DNA of 64,000 nt from contig DOAQ01000049.1 in NCBI GenBank assembly GCA_003506435.1, positions 124,001 to 188,000 of the forward strand, in the 5' to 3' direction. Positions within the stretch are counted from its first letter, which is position 1. Every line of letters begins with the position of its first letter. The stretch is from Prolixibacteraceae bacterium (GTDB lineage: Bacteria > Bacteroidota > Bacteroidia > Bacteroidales > Prolixibacteraceae). The notes below the pieces were generated by a model. That model was not told where the DNA came from and searched no databases. It worked only from the letters and a program-made list of their open reading frames with translations. Position numbers and translations under genes: made by a program. Shown here one piece after another: positions 17,935 to 27,363 of the stretch.

Positions 17935-18540
17935 CTAATTATGAAATTTCTCTCCTTTAGCCATCATTTCAAGAATAATTTTCATTCGTTTTTCGCGGGT
18001 TTCCGGCTTTTTTGCCGTCTGCAAGCGCCATGCAACTGCGTATTTATTGGTTTTATTCAGGCTCTCAAAGAATGCGAGCGCCTGTTTGTTTTTCGAAAGT
18101 TCTTCCATAAAATCGTCGGGTATCTTCATTTCCGACGGCGGATCATACGCATTATCCCAGCGCCCGTCGGCTTTTGCCGCTTCAACTTCTTTCCATCCCG
18201 AAGGTTTCATTTTCCCGGCTTTCTCCAGTCGGGCAATATGTTCTATATTCCGCTTCGACCAGATACTTTTTGATCTTCGCGGAGTAAAACGTTGCAGGTA
18301 CGATTGTTCGTCGTACGATTTTGCCTGCCCGTCGATCCATCCGTAGCAAAGGGCTTCATAAAGCGCTTCGGCGTAGTTAATGGCTTTTATTCCTGAAGCT
18401 TTTTTGAAGAAACGTAGCCATATTCCGTTTGCTGAAGTATGGTTTTCGGCCAGCCATTTTTCCCATTCGGTACTTGTTTTGAACGATTTGATTTGTACCT
18501 CAGCTTGATCCTGTTTTTTTTCTTTTTTGTTTGCCATCAT
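17935..18540 (-). CDS. YdeI/OmdA family protein
   Basis: A 201-residue protein with family blocks SFKTSTEWEKWLAENH, GIWLRFFKKASG, LYEALCYGWIDGQ, QRFTPRRSKSIWSKRN and the C-terminal RWRLQTAKKPETREKR-like stretch. These are small cytoplasmic proteins with a bacteriocin-resistance-associated domain and no settled biochemical role. The open frame begins at a TTG (18543) directly followed by two ATGs; the first ATG is used here. The Lys-rich first 15 residues are common in the family. Confidence 0.8.
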   Translation of the reverse strand: MMANKKEKKQDQAEVQIKSFKTSTEWEKWLAENHTSANGIWLRFFKKASGIKAINYAEALYEALCYGWIDGQAKSYDEQSYLQRFTPRRSKSIWSKRNIEHIARLEKAGKMKPSGWKEVEAAKADGRWDNAYDPPSEMKIPDDFMEELSKNKQALAFFESLNKTNKYAVAWRLQTAKKPETREKRMKIILEMMAKGEKFHN

Positions 18541-18972
18541 CAATCATTTTACTCAAAATAAACAACGATGAGAGCATTTTTGTTAGACCTGATTTATTTC
18601 TTCCTGCACTGTGTCGCGTATTTCCATGAAATTGGCTTCGCATTTGTTTGGATTCTGTGTATGCTCGTTCGGAACTATATGCAGGGGACTGCGAGTTGCT
18701 TTCCTGTCGAGCCGTCCCGAGGCCTCCATCGGGATTGCGTGTTGCGGACTTTGTTGTCCGTACGAAATCCTTGTCTGTCAAATTTTTCTCCGAATACGAA
18801 GAATGCTGAGGAGGGGTTTTAAAAAACTGTCAAGTTGCACGAATGCTGAAGTGTGCGAAGGGGAAAAGGCAAGCTCTTTTTTATTTTTTGGAATGTACGC
18901 GGCTTTCGCGCGAATTGCAAATGTGCTTTCGGATCGGGTTGTATCTTTTCTTTTTTACATCCATATTATCCG
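18541..18972. other. 432-bp intergenic region with two hairpins
   Basis: No reading frame here looks like a protein. Two hairpins are visible: CCCGA...TCGGG near 18715-18732, and CGGAC-TTTGTT-GTCCG near 18746-18762. The stretch separates the YdeI-like gene from the end of the six-gene ligase operon on the same strand, and is more GC-rich than other gaps. It may be a repeat element, but there is no second copy in the window. Confidence 0.5.
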
Positions 18973-20214
18973 TTATTTCGTTTCGTTTTCCAAAACAGCT
19001 TTCACCCGTGGATAAGTTGCCCAAAACACAACTATCCCGATTGTAATCAGCACAATGGTAATCACCAGAAAATGGTTATAGACCGAAATTGAGCTCAGTT
19101 TAAAATGAAATAACAGCTGCGTAATCATAATTCCCAACCAACCGCTTATATGGCACAAGAAACTGTACAAGCCTGATAACGTACCTTTTCGTGCCGGGTC
19201 GATAAGCATATTGTTTCGAACGCTTAACACCGAAAGCCCGCTGAACCCGAAACACATCAGTGTCATTAATGCCACAATCTCTATGACTGTATGATGCTTT
19301 TCAACTGCAAAAAAGAGCAGGCTTCCGCCCAGAGCAAGCAATACCAGCGTTATGTTTATCATCATCACTGTTCGGATGCGGAACCGTTTTGCCAGATAGA
19401 TTGTAGGTATCCGCCCCAGAAACATTCCGCCAACCAGGAAAAGGCTTACAAAACCATATTGACTCGCAGTGTAGCCCAGCTCGTCAATAATAAGAAACGA
19501 GGAAAAAGCTAAAAAGGCTCCTTGTAAAAAAAACAATGTAAAAACCATCGAACTAATGGCAAGGAGAGGTGAATGCAGGATGACATCCTTATATGTTTTT
19601 ATCAGGTTGATTGGATTCAGCGGTGTTTCTTTTGCTTGCTGATTATCTTTTTTGCTTTTTATGAAAACGATGACAAATACCACTGCGAGGCTTAAAATCA
19701 ACATCAGCCTGAAATTCCAACGCCACGAAAAATGATCGGTAATGTAGCCTCCTAGCACAGGCGATAACATGGGAGCCAAGCTTACCAACATGGAAAACCA
19801 TGCCAGTCGGCTAAGCAGGTCCTTTTTTCCTGAACGGTTTCCAATCCAGGTTTGCGATGTAATAATGATAAGCGAACTGCCAGCTGCCAGCAATACCCTT
19901 CCTAAGTCGATCATAAGGATATTAACTGCCAATCCACAAACCAAATGACTGACTGCACAAAGCACTGAGCCAATCAGCAGGAGCGTCCGGCTTTTAACAA
20001 CATCGGTGATGGGGCCAAAAAAAGCGAAGCTCAGGGCAAGCACAATGGAATAAAGGTTGATGTTCAGCGTGGCCCGGGCATTATCAATTCCAAATTCACC
20101 GGCAATGGTGGGAATGGAAGGGATCAGAATATTTCCGCCCATGCGGGTTACCAGCACTATCGCCAGTATTATTGCCGCGACTGCCCCTTGCGAAATATGC
20201 TTTTTACTTACCAT
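18973..20214 (-). CDS. MFS exporter, Bcr/CflA (drug:H+ antiporter-1) type
   Basis: A 413-residue protein with about 12 membrane helices. DHA1 features are the start MGGNILIPSIPTIAGEFGI, the loop 2-3 region FFGPITDVVKSRTLLLIG, and motif-C-like SLAPMLSPVLGGYI. Such proteins export small molecules against protons. The start overlaps the end of the ATP-grasp gene by 11 bases, making this the last gene of a tight six-gene operon, so the likely cargo is the product of the upstream ligases. That assignment rests on context. Confidence 0.85.
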   Translation of the reverse strand: MVSKKHISQGAVAAIILAIVLVTRMGGNILIPSIPTIAGEFGIDNARATLNINLYSIVLALSFAFFGPITDVVKSRTLLLIGSVLCAVSHLVCGLAVNILMIDLGRVLLAAGSSLIIITSQTWIGNRSGKKDLLSRLAWFSMLVSLAPMLSPVLGGYITDHFSWRWNFRLMLILSLAVVFVIVFIKSKKDNQQAKETPLNPINLIKTYKDVILHSPLLAISSMVFTLFFLQGAFLAFSSFLIIDELGYTASQYGFVSLFLVGGMFLGRIPTIYLAKRFRIRTVMMINITLVLLALGGSLLFFAVEKHHTVIEIVALMTLMCFGFSGLSVLSVRNNMLIDPARKGTLSGLYSFLCHISGWLGIMITQLLFHFKLSSISVYNHFLVITIVLITIGIVVFWATYPRVKAVLENETK

Positions 20215-21112
20215 TGCCCACGTACTTTACAACGGCACGGTAGATCGCTTCGAGCAAACGTTGAAGGTTCGATTTACCCTCGTGAACAATGTGCAGACAT
20301 CCGGGCATGGAGTTGATTTCGCCAACAATGTAGCCGTTTTCGCCAAACAGAAGGTCAACACCGCACAGCTTCATATCCATCACCTTTACCACCTCTTTGG
20401 CAATACGGATGGCTTCTTCGTCGGGTTCCCAATACACGCCATCGCCGCCCACCGATATGTTCGAACGGAAATCTTCGCCTTTCGAGTTGTCGCGCAACAC
20501 GCCAAACACCACATTGCCATCGCACATGGTTATCCGCACATCACGACCTTTGCTGGTGGCAATAAACTCCTGTGCAAGAAGCTCGTGTTTGCTGTTTTTG
20601 CAATATAGATCCTGGATGTTTTTCAGCTCCGATTTGCTTTTTACGAGGCAAACCCCTTCGCCTTTCGATCCATCGGGAAGTTTTATTACCATGGGCAAAC
20701 CAATGCGTTCAACCACCCAATCGATATCGGTATTGAGGGTAAAAAGCAGGGTTTTGGCCACAGGGATTCCTGCTTTAAGGAACTTTTGGTACGAAAAAAA
20801 TTTATCACGCGACCCGGCAAGATTCTCCGCTTTATGCAATGAAAAAACGTCGAGCATCTCAAGATGGCGCAGTAACGCAAAATGAAAATAGCCAACCCCT
20901 GCTTCGAATATGCAAAGGGCAAAATCGGGCAAAGGCTTGTAATTGCCTGCTACCCGAATTTGATCTCTTTTGTCGGACGATACCTCCAGATCAATTTCCA
21001 TCATGTTTACAAACTCAAGGGCAAAGGGCAGGTTCTTCATTTTGCCCAAATCGTCGGTCGAGAAGTATCCTTCTCCCGCCTTTTTATCTGATATAATCCA
21101 ACCGTTCAACAT
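20204..21112 (-). CDS. RimK-like ATP-grasp carboxylate-amine ligase
   Basis: A 302-residue protein with an ATP-grasp core: KLPDGSKGEGVCLVKSKSEL (ATP-binding lysine and glycine loop), LAQEFIATSKGRDVRI, and the metal-site block GVDLLFGENGYIVGEINSMPG with the Glu-x-Asn pair. The layout is that of RimK/LysX-type enzymes, which activate a carboxylate as acyl phosphate and join it to an amine. The N-terminal ~90 residues are specific to this protein. It lies four bases after the second GH3 gene and overlaps the MFS exporter by 11 bases. The substrate is unknown. Confidence 0.85.
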   Translation of the reverse strand: MLNGWIISDKKAGEGYFSTDDLGKMKNLPFALEFVNMMEIDLEVSSDKRDQIRVAGNYKPLPDFALCIFEAGVGYFHFALLRHLEMLDVFSLHKAENLAGSRDKFFSYQKFLKAGIPVAKTLLFTLNTDIDWVVERIGLPMVIKLPDGSKGEGVCLVKSKSELKNIQDLYCKNSKHELLAQEFIATSKGRDVRITMCDGNVVFGVLRDNSKGEDFRSNISVGGDGVYWEPDEEAIRIAKEVVKVMDMKLCGVDLLFGENGYIVGEINSMPGCLHIVHEGKSNLQRLLEAIYRAVVKYVGNGK

Positions 21113-21116
21113 ATTT

Positions 21117-22787
21117 TTATCTTTTTATCCATTCTGAATTTGCTTCTTCCTTAACCATTACCGGAAGTTTCACTTGTGTGGCCGATCCTGCTTTTTGAAT
21201 CCGATCGGCATAGAGCCACTGCTGCCAACCTGTTTTCATCGGAACAATTTGCAATGGTTTGATCATCTTTTGCTGATTGCAAAACACATCGAAAGAGAAA
21301 CTATTTTTTGAAAGTTGAAGGTGTGCCAGTTCTGAAAGTTTGCCGGAATCAAAGTCTGAAGTTGCTTCGAGATAGCAGAAATACCTCCGATCTTCCTGAT
21401 TGGGAAAGACCTGAATTTGCACAACATCAACACCCATCGATCCGGCAACCTGCCTAATGGAATTGGCAACCAAACTTGCAGGGACTTTCTCTTCGGCAAT
21501 ATTCAGTGTCTCTCCGCTTTTGTAGGCAAAAACAATATTGGGAGTGTTGCCCGTAAAACCTTCCACCTTCACCATATCCTTCATGTTGTAGCGGTACAAC
21601 CCCGACCATGTGGTCACAACGAGTTCATACAACTTCCCCTCTTCCAATTGATGGGCAAGCAGAGGAGTTCCCCCACTTTCGGGCAAAAATTCATAAAAGG
21701 AGGTGTAGATCGACAAGATTCCGGCGGCATTATTGGGTTGTGTAGGAATGTTGATCCGTACCTCACTGGAGCCGTAACCTGCATCGAAGAAAGCAGCTTT
21801 TTCCGAAACCAGAGGCTTCACATCCTTGATATAATGCCCCACCGAAGCCGAAAGCCAGAAGGCCATCAATTGCATATTGGGCCAATATTCTTTGGGCTGA
21901 AGGTCGCCGGTTCTTTCCAGAATCTGTCGGAGTTCTGCTGCACGTTCAGGATCGGGAGCAAGTTGCGGGTTGATTATTTCAAGCACTAACGGATCGATTT
22001 CCGGTACACCCTGAACCGTACCATTTTCTATGTCGTTGATAATATTTGCCGCTCGCAGTGAAGCAATTGAAGCCAACTGACTAAACCGCCCGGCATTGTT
22101 CCCAACCACCATCACCACGTTTCGTTTTTGCAACGCAAACCGGAGAAGAAGGTAATCGCGCGTGTCGGTATTTTTGTTTAGAAGAACATCCATCGGAAAG
22201 GCCATTCGGATCATTTGCTTTTCACCCATACTGTTCTTCAGTGCTATTCCTGAAGCAAAACCTACCGGAATTCCTGCCTTCGTTGGCGGTTGCATCGATA
22301 CATTGGAAAGTGGAAGCACATAGCCCGTTTTGTCAAATTGTGGTAAGTTCCTTAACAACTGCATCCTTCGGAAACGCGACACAACTTGTTTTGCCAATGA
22401 ACCCGTTTCGCTTTCGGGAACCATTTTCGATGAATTCCCGGTGGTACCACTTGTCAACACAAACTGTTTGGCCATGCCCGGAAAAAGCAGGTCGGTTTCA
22501 CCATCGGCCATACGTTCCGCATAGGGTTCAACATCACTCCATTCCGAAATGGGAATTTGTTTTTGAAAATCTTCAACAGAATTGATCCCGGCAAACTTGT
22601 ATTTTTTTCCAATTTCTGTTTCCTGCGAAGTATTCAATATCTGTTTCAGAACCTTTTTCTGTACTTCAGCCGGATCAGAAAAACCAGTCATGGACAGGCG
22701 CATAAAATCGGCATCGGGCATTCCCAATAACTCTTCAGGAATGCTCTTCTTTTCCAGTTCAGGTTGCTCAATAAATTTTCCAGTCAT
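21117..22787 (-). CDS. GH3-family acyl-adenylating amide synthetase (paralogue 1)
   Basis: A 556-residue protein of the GH3 fold, known from plant auxin- and jasmonate-conjugating enzymes and found in scattered bacteria. The three nucleotide motifs are present: TSGTTGNSSK at 112-121, YGSSEVRI, and YRYNMKDMVKVEGF. Such enzymes adenylate a carboxylic acid and transfer it to an amino compound. The C-terminal lid begins near NIAEEKVPASLV. It is 19 bases after its tandem paralogue and four bases before the ATP-grasp gene. Its acid and amine are unknown. Confidence 0.85.
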   Translation of the reverse strand: MTGKFIEQPELEKKSIPEELLGMPDADFMRLSMTGFSDPAEVQKKVLKQILNTSQETEIGKKYKFAGINSVEDFQKQIPISEWSDVEPYAERMADGETDLLFPGMAKQFVLTSGTTGNSSKMVPESETGSLAKQVVSRFRRMQLLRNLPQFDKTGYVLPLSNVSMQPPTKAGIPVGFASGIALKNSMGEKQMIRMAFPMDVLLNKNTDTRDYLLLRFALQKRNVVMVVGNNAGRFSQLASIASLRAANIINDIENGTVQGVPEIDPLVLEIINPQLAPDPERAAELRQILERTGDLQPKEYWPNMQLMAFWLSASVGHYIKDVKPLVSEKAAFFDAGYGSSEVRINIPTQPNNAAGILSIYTSFYEFLPESGGTPLLAHQLEEGKLYELVVTTWSGLYRYNMKDMVKVEGFTGNTPNIVFAYKSGETLNIAEEKVPASLVANSIRQVAGSMGVDVVQIQVFPNQEDRRYFCYLEATSDFDSGKLSELAHLQLSKNSFSFDVFCNQQKMIKPLQIVPMKTGWQQWLYADRIQKAGSATQVKLPVMVKEEANSEWIKR

Positions 22788-22806
22788 TTCGGGTTTTATT
22801 AATTGG

Positions 22807-24471
22807 TTATAGCATCCAGTTGCTTCCGGGTTTCTCTTTAATCATCACGGGCAATTTTACTTGTGACGATGAACCGGTTTGCTTATTTTTTTCAGCATAA
22901 AGTGAATCCTGCCATCCGTTTTTCATCTTCATCAAAGTTAGTGGTTTCAACAACTTTTGTTCAACACAATACCTGTTGTATATTATGGATGAAACCGTAA
23001 GTTCCTGTTGAATTTTTTCAGAAAGTTCATTGGCATCAAAGTCTGAACAATGCGCTTTCGATTCGAGGTAGCATACATACCTTCGCCCTTCCAAATCGGC
23101 GTATATCTGCACTTGAACCGGTTCTATTCCATTTTGTGCAGCAATTTTCCAGATAACGTCATTGACTTGTGATGCAGGGACTTTCTCGTTGGCAATGTTT
23201 AAAACATCGTTGCTTTTGTATTGAAAAACAATATTGGGCGTGTTGCCAGTGAACCCCTGCACCTTCACCACATCTTTCATGTTGTAACGGTACAAACCTG
23301 CCCATGTGGTAATCACCAATTCATAGCATTTTTGGTCTTCGAGCTGGTGGGCAAGCAGTAATGTCCCTCCTTCTTCAGGAATAAATTCATAAAAAGCGGT
23401 AAGAATAGACAATGTGCCCGCGGGATTGTTGGGCTCGAACGCGACATTGAATTTTCCTTCGCTGGCACCGTAGCCCATGTCGAGGTATTTTGTCGTGTTG
23501 GGCATCAGTGGCTTTATATCGTTGATGTACTGTCCCACTGACGAAGAAAGCCAGAATAGCATCAACTCCAAAGAAGGCCAGTAATCGCGCGGCAAAATTT
23601 CGCCCTTCAATTCCTTGATTTGTCGCAACCCGGCAGCACGATTCGGATCGGCAACCAACGCAGATTCAAGTTTTTCCAACAAAACCGGATCAATAGTGCC
23701 GGCTCCTATGACTGTTCCGTTTTCTATATCCTGAATAATGCTTTCGGAATGGGCATTGGCAAACCGGATCAACTCTGTCATTCGCCCAACATTGTTGCCG
23801 GCAATAAGCAACACGTCGGGACGCTGAATGGCAAAACGCATCAACAGGTAATCGCGTATGAATGTATTTCGTACAGCCAGAATTTCATAAGGAAAGGCCA
23901 TTTTGAGAGGTTGCTGACCACCTAAACTTTGGTTCAAAGTGAAACCTGAAGCATAGCTGATGGGGATTCCACCCGAAGTTTTTTGACTGGGAAGTATATT
24001 CGACAAAGGCAAAATGCAACCACGGTTCAGAATTCCTGGAGAGATTCGGTTCGTGGCTATTATCTTCAATTTCATTACCAGATTGCGGGCAATTGCACCG
24101 GTTGTGGTTTCGGGGATGAGCTTCGATTTGTACCCAGTTGTGCCTGTAGTGGCAATGAAAACGTTGGGTTTCCCGGGAATCAGAATATCTTCATCACCAT
24201 CGGCCATCCGGTCGGAATAAGGTTCCACATCGGTCCATTCGGCAACCGGGACGAGCCGCTGAAAGTCGGCGATGGTTTTGATTTCACTGAAACTGTGCTT
24301 CCGTCCAAATTCGGTATCCTTGCTCCAATCCAGAATCTGTTTCAATTGCAAAGATTGAGTAAGCTCGGGAGCCTGATAACATTCCTGTGAAAGTTGAAAC
24401 AACTCGGACGGAGAGATTTGATCGAGGGTTTCGGGGATATTTTTGTCAGATTGTTGTAGTTTTTCGATCAT
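22807..24471 (-). CDS. GH3-family acyl-adenylating amide synthetase (paralogue 2)
   Basis: A 554-residue protein aligning along its whole length with the gene at 21117-22787. Motif 1 is TTGTTGYKSK, where the first Ser of the usual SSGTS/TSGTT form is Thr; motif 2 is YGASEGKFN; motif 3 is YRYNMKDVVKVQGF. Like its neighbour it should join a carboxylate to an amine through an acyl-adenylate. The open frame extends to a TTG at 24528 inside the preceding gene; the ATG at 24471 leaves a 10-base gap and matches the N-terminus of the paralogue, so it is preferred (24498 is another ATG). The differing motif residues suggest a different substrate from its twin. Confidence 0.85.
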   Translation of the reverse strand: MIEKLQQSDKNIPETLDQISPSELFQLSQECYQAPELTQSLQLKQILDWSKDTEFGRKHSFSEIKTIADFQRLVPVAEWTDVEPYSDRMADGDEDILIPGKPNVFIATTGTTGYKSKLIPETTTGAIARNLVMKLKIIATNRISPGILNRGCILPLSNILPSQKTSGGIPISYASGFTLNQSLGGQQPLKMAFPYEILAVRNTFIRDYLLMRFAIQRPDVLLIAGNNVGRMTELIRFANAHSESIIQDIENGTVIGAGTIDPVLLEKLESALVADPNRAAGLRQIKELKGEILPRDYWPSLELMLFWLSSSVGQYINDIKPLMPNTTKYLDMGYGASEGKFNVAFEPNNPAGTLSILTAFYEFIPEEGGTLLLAHQLEDQKCYELVITTWAGLYRYNMKDVVKVQGFTGNTPNIVFQYKSNDVLNIANEKVPASQVNDVIWKIAAQNGIEPVQVQIYADLEGRRYVCYLESKAHCSDFDANELSEKIQQELTVSSIIYNRYCVEQKLLKPLTLMKMKNGWQDSLYAEKNKQTGSSSQVKLPVMIKEKPGSNWML

Positions 24472-24481
24472 CGTTATGTTC

Positions 24482-25924
24482 TTACAGAATTCGTTCATAC
24501 TGTTCTTTGATATAACTGCACAGCTCAACGGCTTTCGGGCTGAAAAGCTGAATGTCGTCGAAGTTGAATTTCTGATGCAGCAAGTTGGTGTAGATTAAGT
24601 CCCATTCCCTGTTGGCATTGGGTTTAATGCCGCTGAAGAAAAAGCCGTTTGCCATCAATAGCTGATCTGAATTTTCAGGCTGGTTCTCATGGGACGGAAC
24701 AATTGCATGAATGGTGATTATACCATCCTGCTGAAGCGAACGCGTCTGCTTTTTCAGTACCGTTGAAAAATCTTTTCCAATGGAATTGAAATAGAGCTTT
24801 GCATGTTGATTTTCAGTATTTGCCTTCACCTCAAAAACCGATTCACCAACCGCAACGGTTCCGTTGTTTTTTTCAACTTGAATCGAAAAGGTCGTACCTG
24901 CAAAGAACGAAGAAACCATCTCGTGATGTTCTTCGGGGATATAAATGGGTTTCAATGGCAGGTTAGGCGAAAACGTGACGAATCCATAAATCAGACTTTC
25001 GCGGGGATTGTGGCCAGCCTTCATTCCCACGAATGAGGCATGGTTGTATACAGAAAGTTCTAACAGGCTAATTGAAGTCCCGGTCATGAATGCCTGGCTC
25101 GATTTGTGGGAGGTAACTGCTTTGATATAGAGAATTACATTTGGGTAATTTAGCATCACCTCCTCTTTCATATCGCGCTTTAAAAGCAAAAAGGCGCGGC
25201 TTTTCCGGTACTGCGGGTCAACCATGGCCATTCCAACCTCGCCAAGTTGGGGACTTTCGAAAAGAATAGCCTGGTGACCAATGATTTTCTGGTCGGCTGT
25301 GGCAACTACCATCGAAAAAATCTTTCCGGTGTCGATTGCCTCCTGAAAAAGTTCTTTGCTATAGGCAAACGACTTGGCGTACGAGTATCGGTAGGTGTTG
25401 TAAACAAGGTTGATGATCCCCGGTATGTCGTCGGTTTCGGAATGCCTGACGGTGAAGTCGTATGAAATACCGGGCTTTAATTCTTCCTTCGCTTCGTCAG
25501 TCCCGCTCAAAACAGGTTTGTAATTTTTCAATTTGAACTGGATAGCAAGTTCCCATCCTTCTCGCCCCCGGTTTTGAAACAAAAGTTCGTCGCACAGCCC
25601 ACGGAGCAACCTTAACGACAGCCCATCGGCAGTGCCTTCCATATCGTCGACCGAAAAATCTTTTACCTCGCGTACATTCATGGGCCTTCCATGATTTGAA
25701 AAAGACAAAGACAGGCGGTCGTCCATCTCCATGCAACGCAACTGGAACATTTCAGAGAAATCCTGATCGGGAATTCCAACCATGATGAAGGAAAAAGCCT
25801 CTTCGCCAATCAATCGCAACCGCTGTTTTTCAGCAGCATCGGCACCATAGCAACCGCCTACTTCTTCAAGAAAAGTTGCTACTACATTCACAAAATCGAG
25901 GTTGTAAGGAATACTTAAGTTCAT
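24482..25924 (-). CDS. Fusion of a histidine-kinase-like ATPase (RsbW-type) domain with a GNAT acyltransferase domain (paralogue B)
   Basis: A 480-residue protein. Residues 1-135 resemble anti-sigma/histidine-kinase ATPase folds: EEAFSFI at the N-box, SFSNHGRPMN at the G1 box, GLSLRLLRGLCDE at the G2 box. The N-box lacks the usual Asn, so ATP binding may be lost. Residues ~150-310 form a GNAT-like domain: DIPGIINLVYNTYRYSY, KIIGHQAILF, MAMVDPQYRKSRAFLLLKR (acetyl-CoA loop region). A C-terminal ~160 residues has alpha/beta character and is not recognised. The start overlaps the previous gene's stop (ATGA). It probably acts with the GH3 and ATP-grasp ligases downstream, as acyltransferase or regulator. 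Confidence 0.7.
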   Translation of the reverse strand: MNLSIPYNLDFVNVVATFLEEVGGCYGADAAEKQRLRLIGEEAFSFIMVGIPDQDFSEMFQLRCMEMDDRLSLSFSNHGRPMNVREVKDFSVDDMEGTADGLSLRLLRGLCDELLFQNRGREGWELAIQFKLKNYKPVLSGTDEAKEELKPGISYDFTVRHSETDDIPGIINLVYNTYRYSYAKSFAYSKELFQEAIDTGKIFSMVVATADQKIIGHQAILFESPQLGEVGMAMVDPQYRKSRAFLLLKRDMKEEVMLNYPNVILYIKAVTSHKSSQAFMTGTSISLLELSVYNHASFVGMKAGHNPRESLIYGFVTFSPNLPLKPIYIPEEHHEMVSSFFAGTTFSIQVEKNNGTVAVGESVFEVKANTENQHAKLYFNSIGKDFSTVLKKQTRSLQQDGIITIHAIVPSHENQPENSDQLLMANGFFFSGIKPNANREWDLIYTNLLHQKFNFDDIQLFSPKAVELCSYIKEQYERIL

Positions 25925-27363
25925 ATCGTTTGATAATAAAGTGCTTTCATATAGTTGCTCAGTTCAACCGCTTTAGGGCTGAACAGCTGTAAATCATCAA
26001 AACTGAATTTCTGGGTAAGTAAGTTGGTATAATAGAGGTTCCAATTCCCATCGGAATTTGGTTGCAATCCGCTGAAAAAATAACCATTTTCCATGAGCAC
26101 CCGGTCGAGAACTTTGGGTTGATTTACATGGGTTGGAATAGAAACATAAAGCGTAACCATATCTTCTTGCTGCAAAAGCCGGGTTTGTTTTCGTAATTGA
26201 GTAGCAAAATCGGTTCCCAGTTTTTGGAAATTCAAAAATGTATGGTGATGACTGTTGTCCCTGACCGTTTCAAATACTGACAGTTCTTCGTCAAAGTCGC
26301 CTGTATTTCTCTCCAATGTAACCGGGAAACAGGAATCGTGCAATAAGGAACCAATCATCTCAACATGCTCGGTTGGAACATATATGCAAGAAGAAAATTT
26401 CTGCTCGGCAAAGGTCATAAATCCATATACTGCACTTTCCCGACGAATGGCTTTGGTGTTCATCCCTACATAGGAAGTATTGTTTATCAACGACAATTCC
26501 AACATACTAATGGTAAAGCCCGACATAAATGCCTGACTTGCTTTGTGTGAAGTTACCGTAGTAACATAGATGATCAGGTTGGGAAACTTCAGTTTGATCT
26601 CGTCGAATGTGGCTTTTTTCAAGAGAATGAATGCCCTGCTTCGTCGGTATTGAGGGTCGATCATAGCCATTCCAATTTCACCCAAGTTTGGGCTTTTTAA
26701 CATCACCGCCTGATGCCCGATGATTTTTCCATCGGCTGTGGCCACCACCAATGAAAGAAGTCTTCCTGAATTTATTTCTTCTTGAAAAAGAGCCTGATCA
26801 TAAGCAAATGGTTTGGGATACGAGTACCGATAGGTGTTATAAACCAAATTGATGATCCCCGGAATATCTTCGTAGGTGGTAAGCCTGATTGTAAAATCAT
26901 ACGAAATATCGGGTTTGGTCCCCTGTTCTGCTCCTTCAGTATCTCCCAATATTTGTTTGAAGTTTTTAAATTTGAACTGAATGGCCAATTCCCATCCTTC
27001 ACGGCCAAGGTTCTGGAACGAAAGTTCGTCGCAAAGTCCACGCAGCAGGCGCAACGAAAGCCCATCGGCCGTACCTTCCATATCGTCGACTGAAAAATCT
27101 TTTACCTCGCGCACATTCATTGGCCTTCCGTGGTTCGAAAAAGATAACGACAAGCGGTCGTCCATCTCCATGCAACGCAACTGGAACATTTCGGAGAAAT
27201 CCTGATTGGGAATTCCAACCATGATGAAGTAAAAAGCCTCTTCTCCAATAAGCCTCAAACGTTGTTTTTCCACGTGATCGGCGCCATAGCAACCGCCTAC
27301 TTCTTCAAGAAAAGTTGCTACAACATTTACAAATTCAAGGTTGTAAGGAATATTTATATTCAT
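25921..27363 (-). CDS. Fusion of a histidine-kinase-like ATPase (RsbW-type) domain with a GNAT acyltransferase domain (paralogue A), first gene of the operon
   Basis: A 480-residue protein, identical in length and order of domains to its downstream neighbour. The first 120 residues are nearly the same in both, while the GNAT and C-terminal parts have drifted more. N-box EEAFYFI (no Asn), G1 NHGRPMN, G2 GLSLRLLRGLCDE, GNAT block MAMIDPQYRRSRAFILLKK. As the first gene it should carry the operon promoter, but no TAnnTTTG box was found just upstream; the closest candidate is 600 bases away. Strong conservation of the ATPase-like half suggests both copies contact the same partner, with different acyl acceptors. 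Confidence 0.7.
   Translation of the reverse strand: MNINIPYNLEFVNVVATFLEEVGGCYGADHVEKQRLRLIGEEAFYFIMVGIPNQDFSEMFQLRCMEMDDRLSLSFSNHGRPMNVREVKDFSVDDMEGTADGLSLRLLRGLCDELSFQNLGREGWELAIQFKFKNFKQILGDTEGAEQGTKPDISYDFTIRLTTYEDIPGIINLVYNTYRYSYPKPFAYDQALFQEEINSGRLLSLVVATADGKIIGHQAVMLKSPNLGEIGMAMIDPQYRRSRAFILLKKATFDEIKLKFPNLIIYVTTVTSHKASQAFMSGFTISMLELSLINNTSYVGMNTKAIRRESAVYGFMTFAEQKFSSCIYVPTEHVEMIGSLLHDSCFPVTLERNTGDFDEELSVFETVRDNSHHHTFLNFQKLGTDFATQLRKQTRLLQQEDMVTLYVSIPTHVNQPKVLDRVLMENGYFFSGLQPNSDGNWNLYYTNLLTQKFSFDDLQLFSPKAVELSNYMKALYYQTI

Noticed and set aside
18568..19015. Several overlapping plus-strand frames of 65-135 codons
   Set aside because: Compositionally odd, mutually overlapping, and partly antisense to the MFS gene; no protein-like features.
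20057..20608. 183-codon plus-strand frame
   Set aside because: It lies antisense to the clearly coding ATP-grasp and MFS genes, as a shadow of their codon use.
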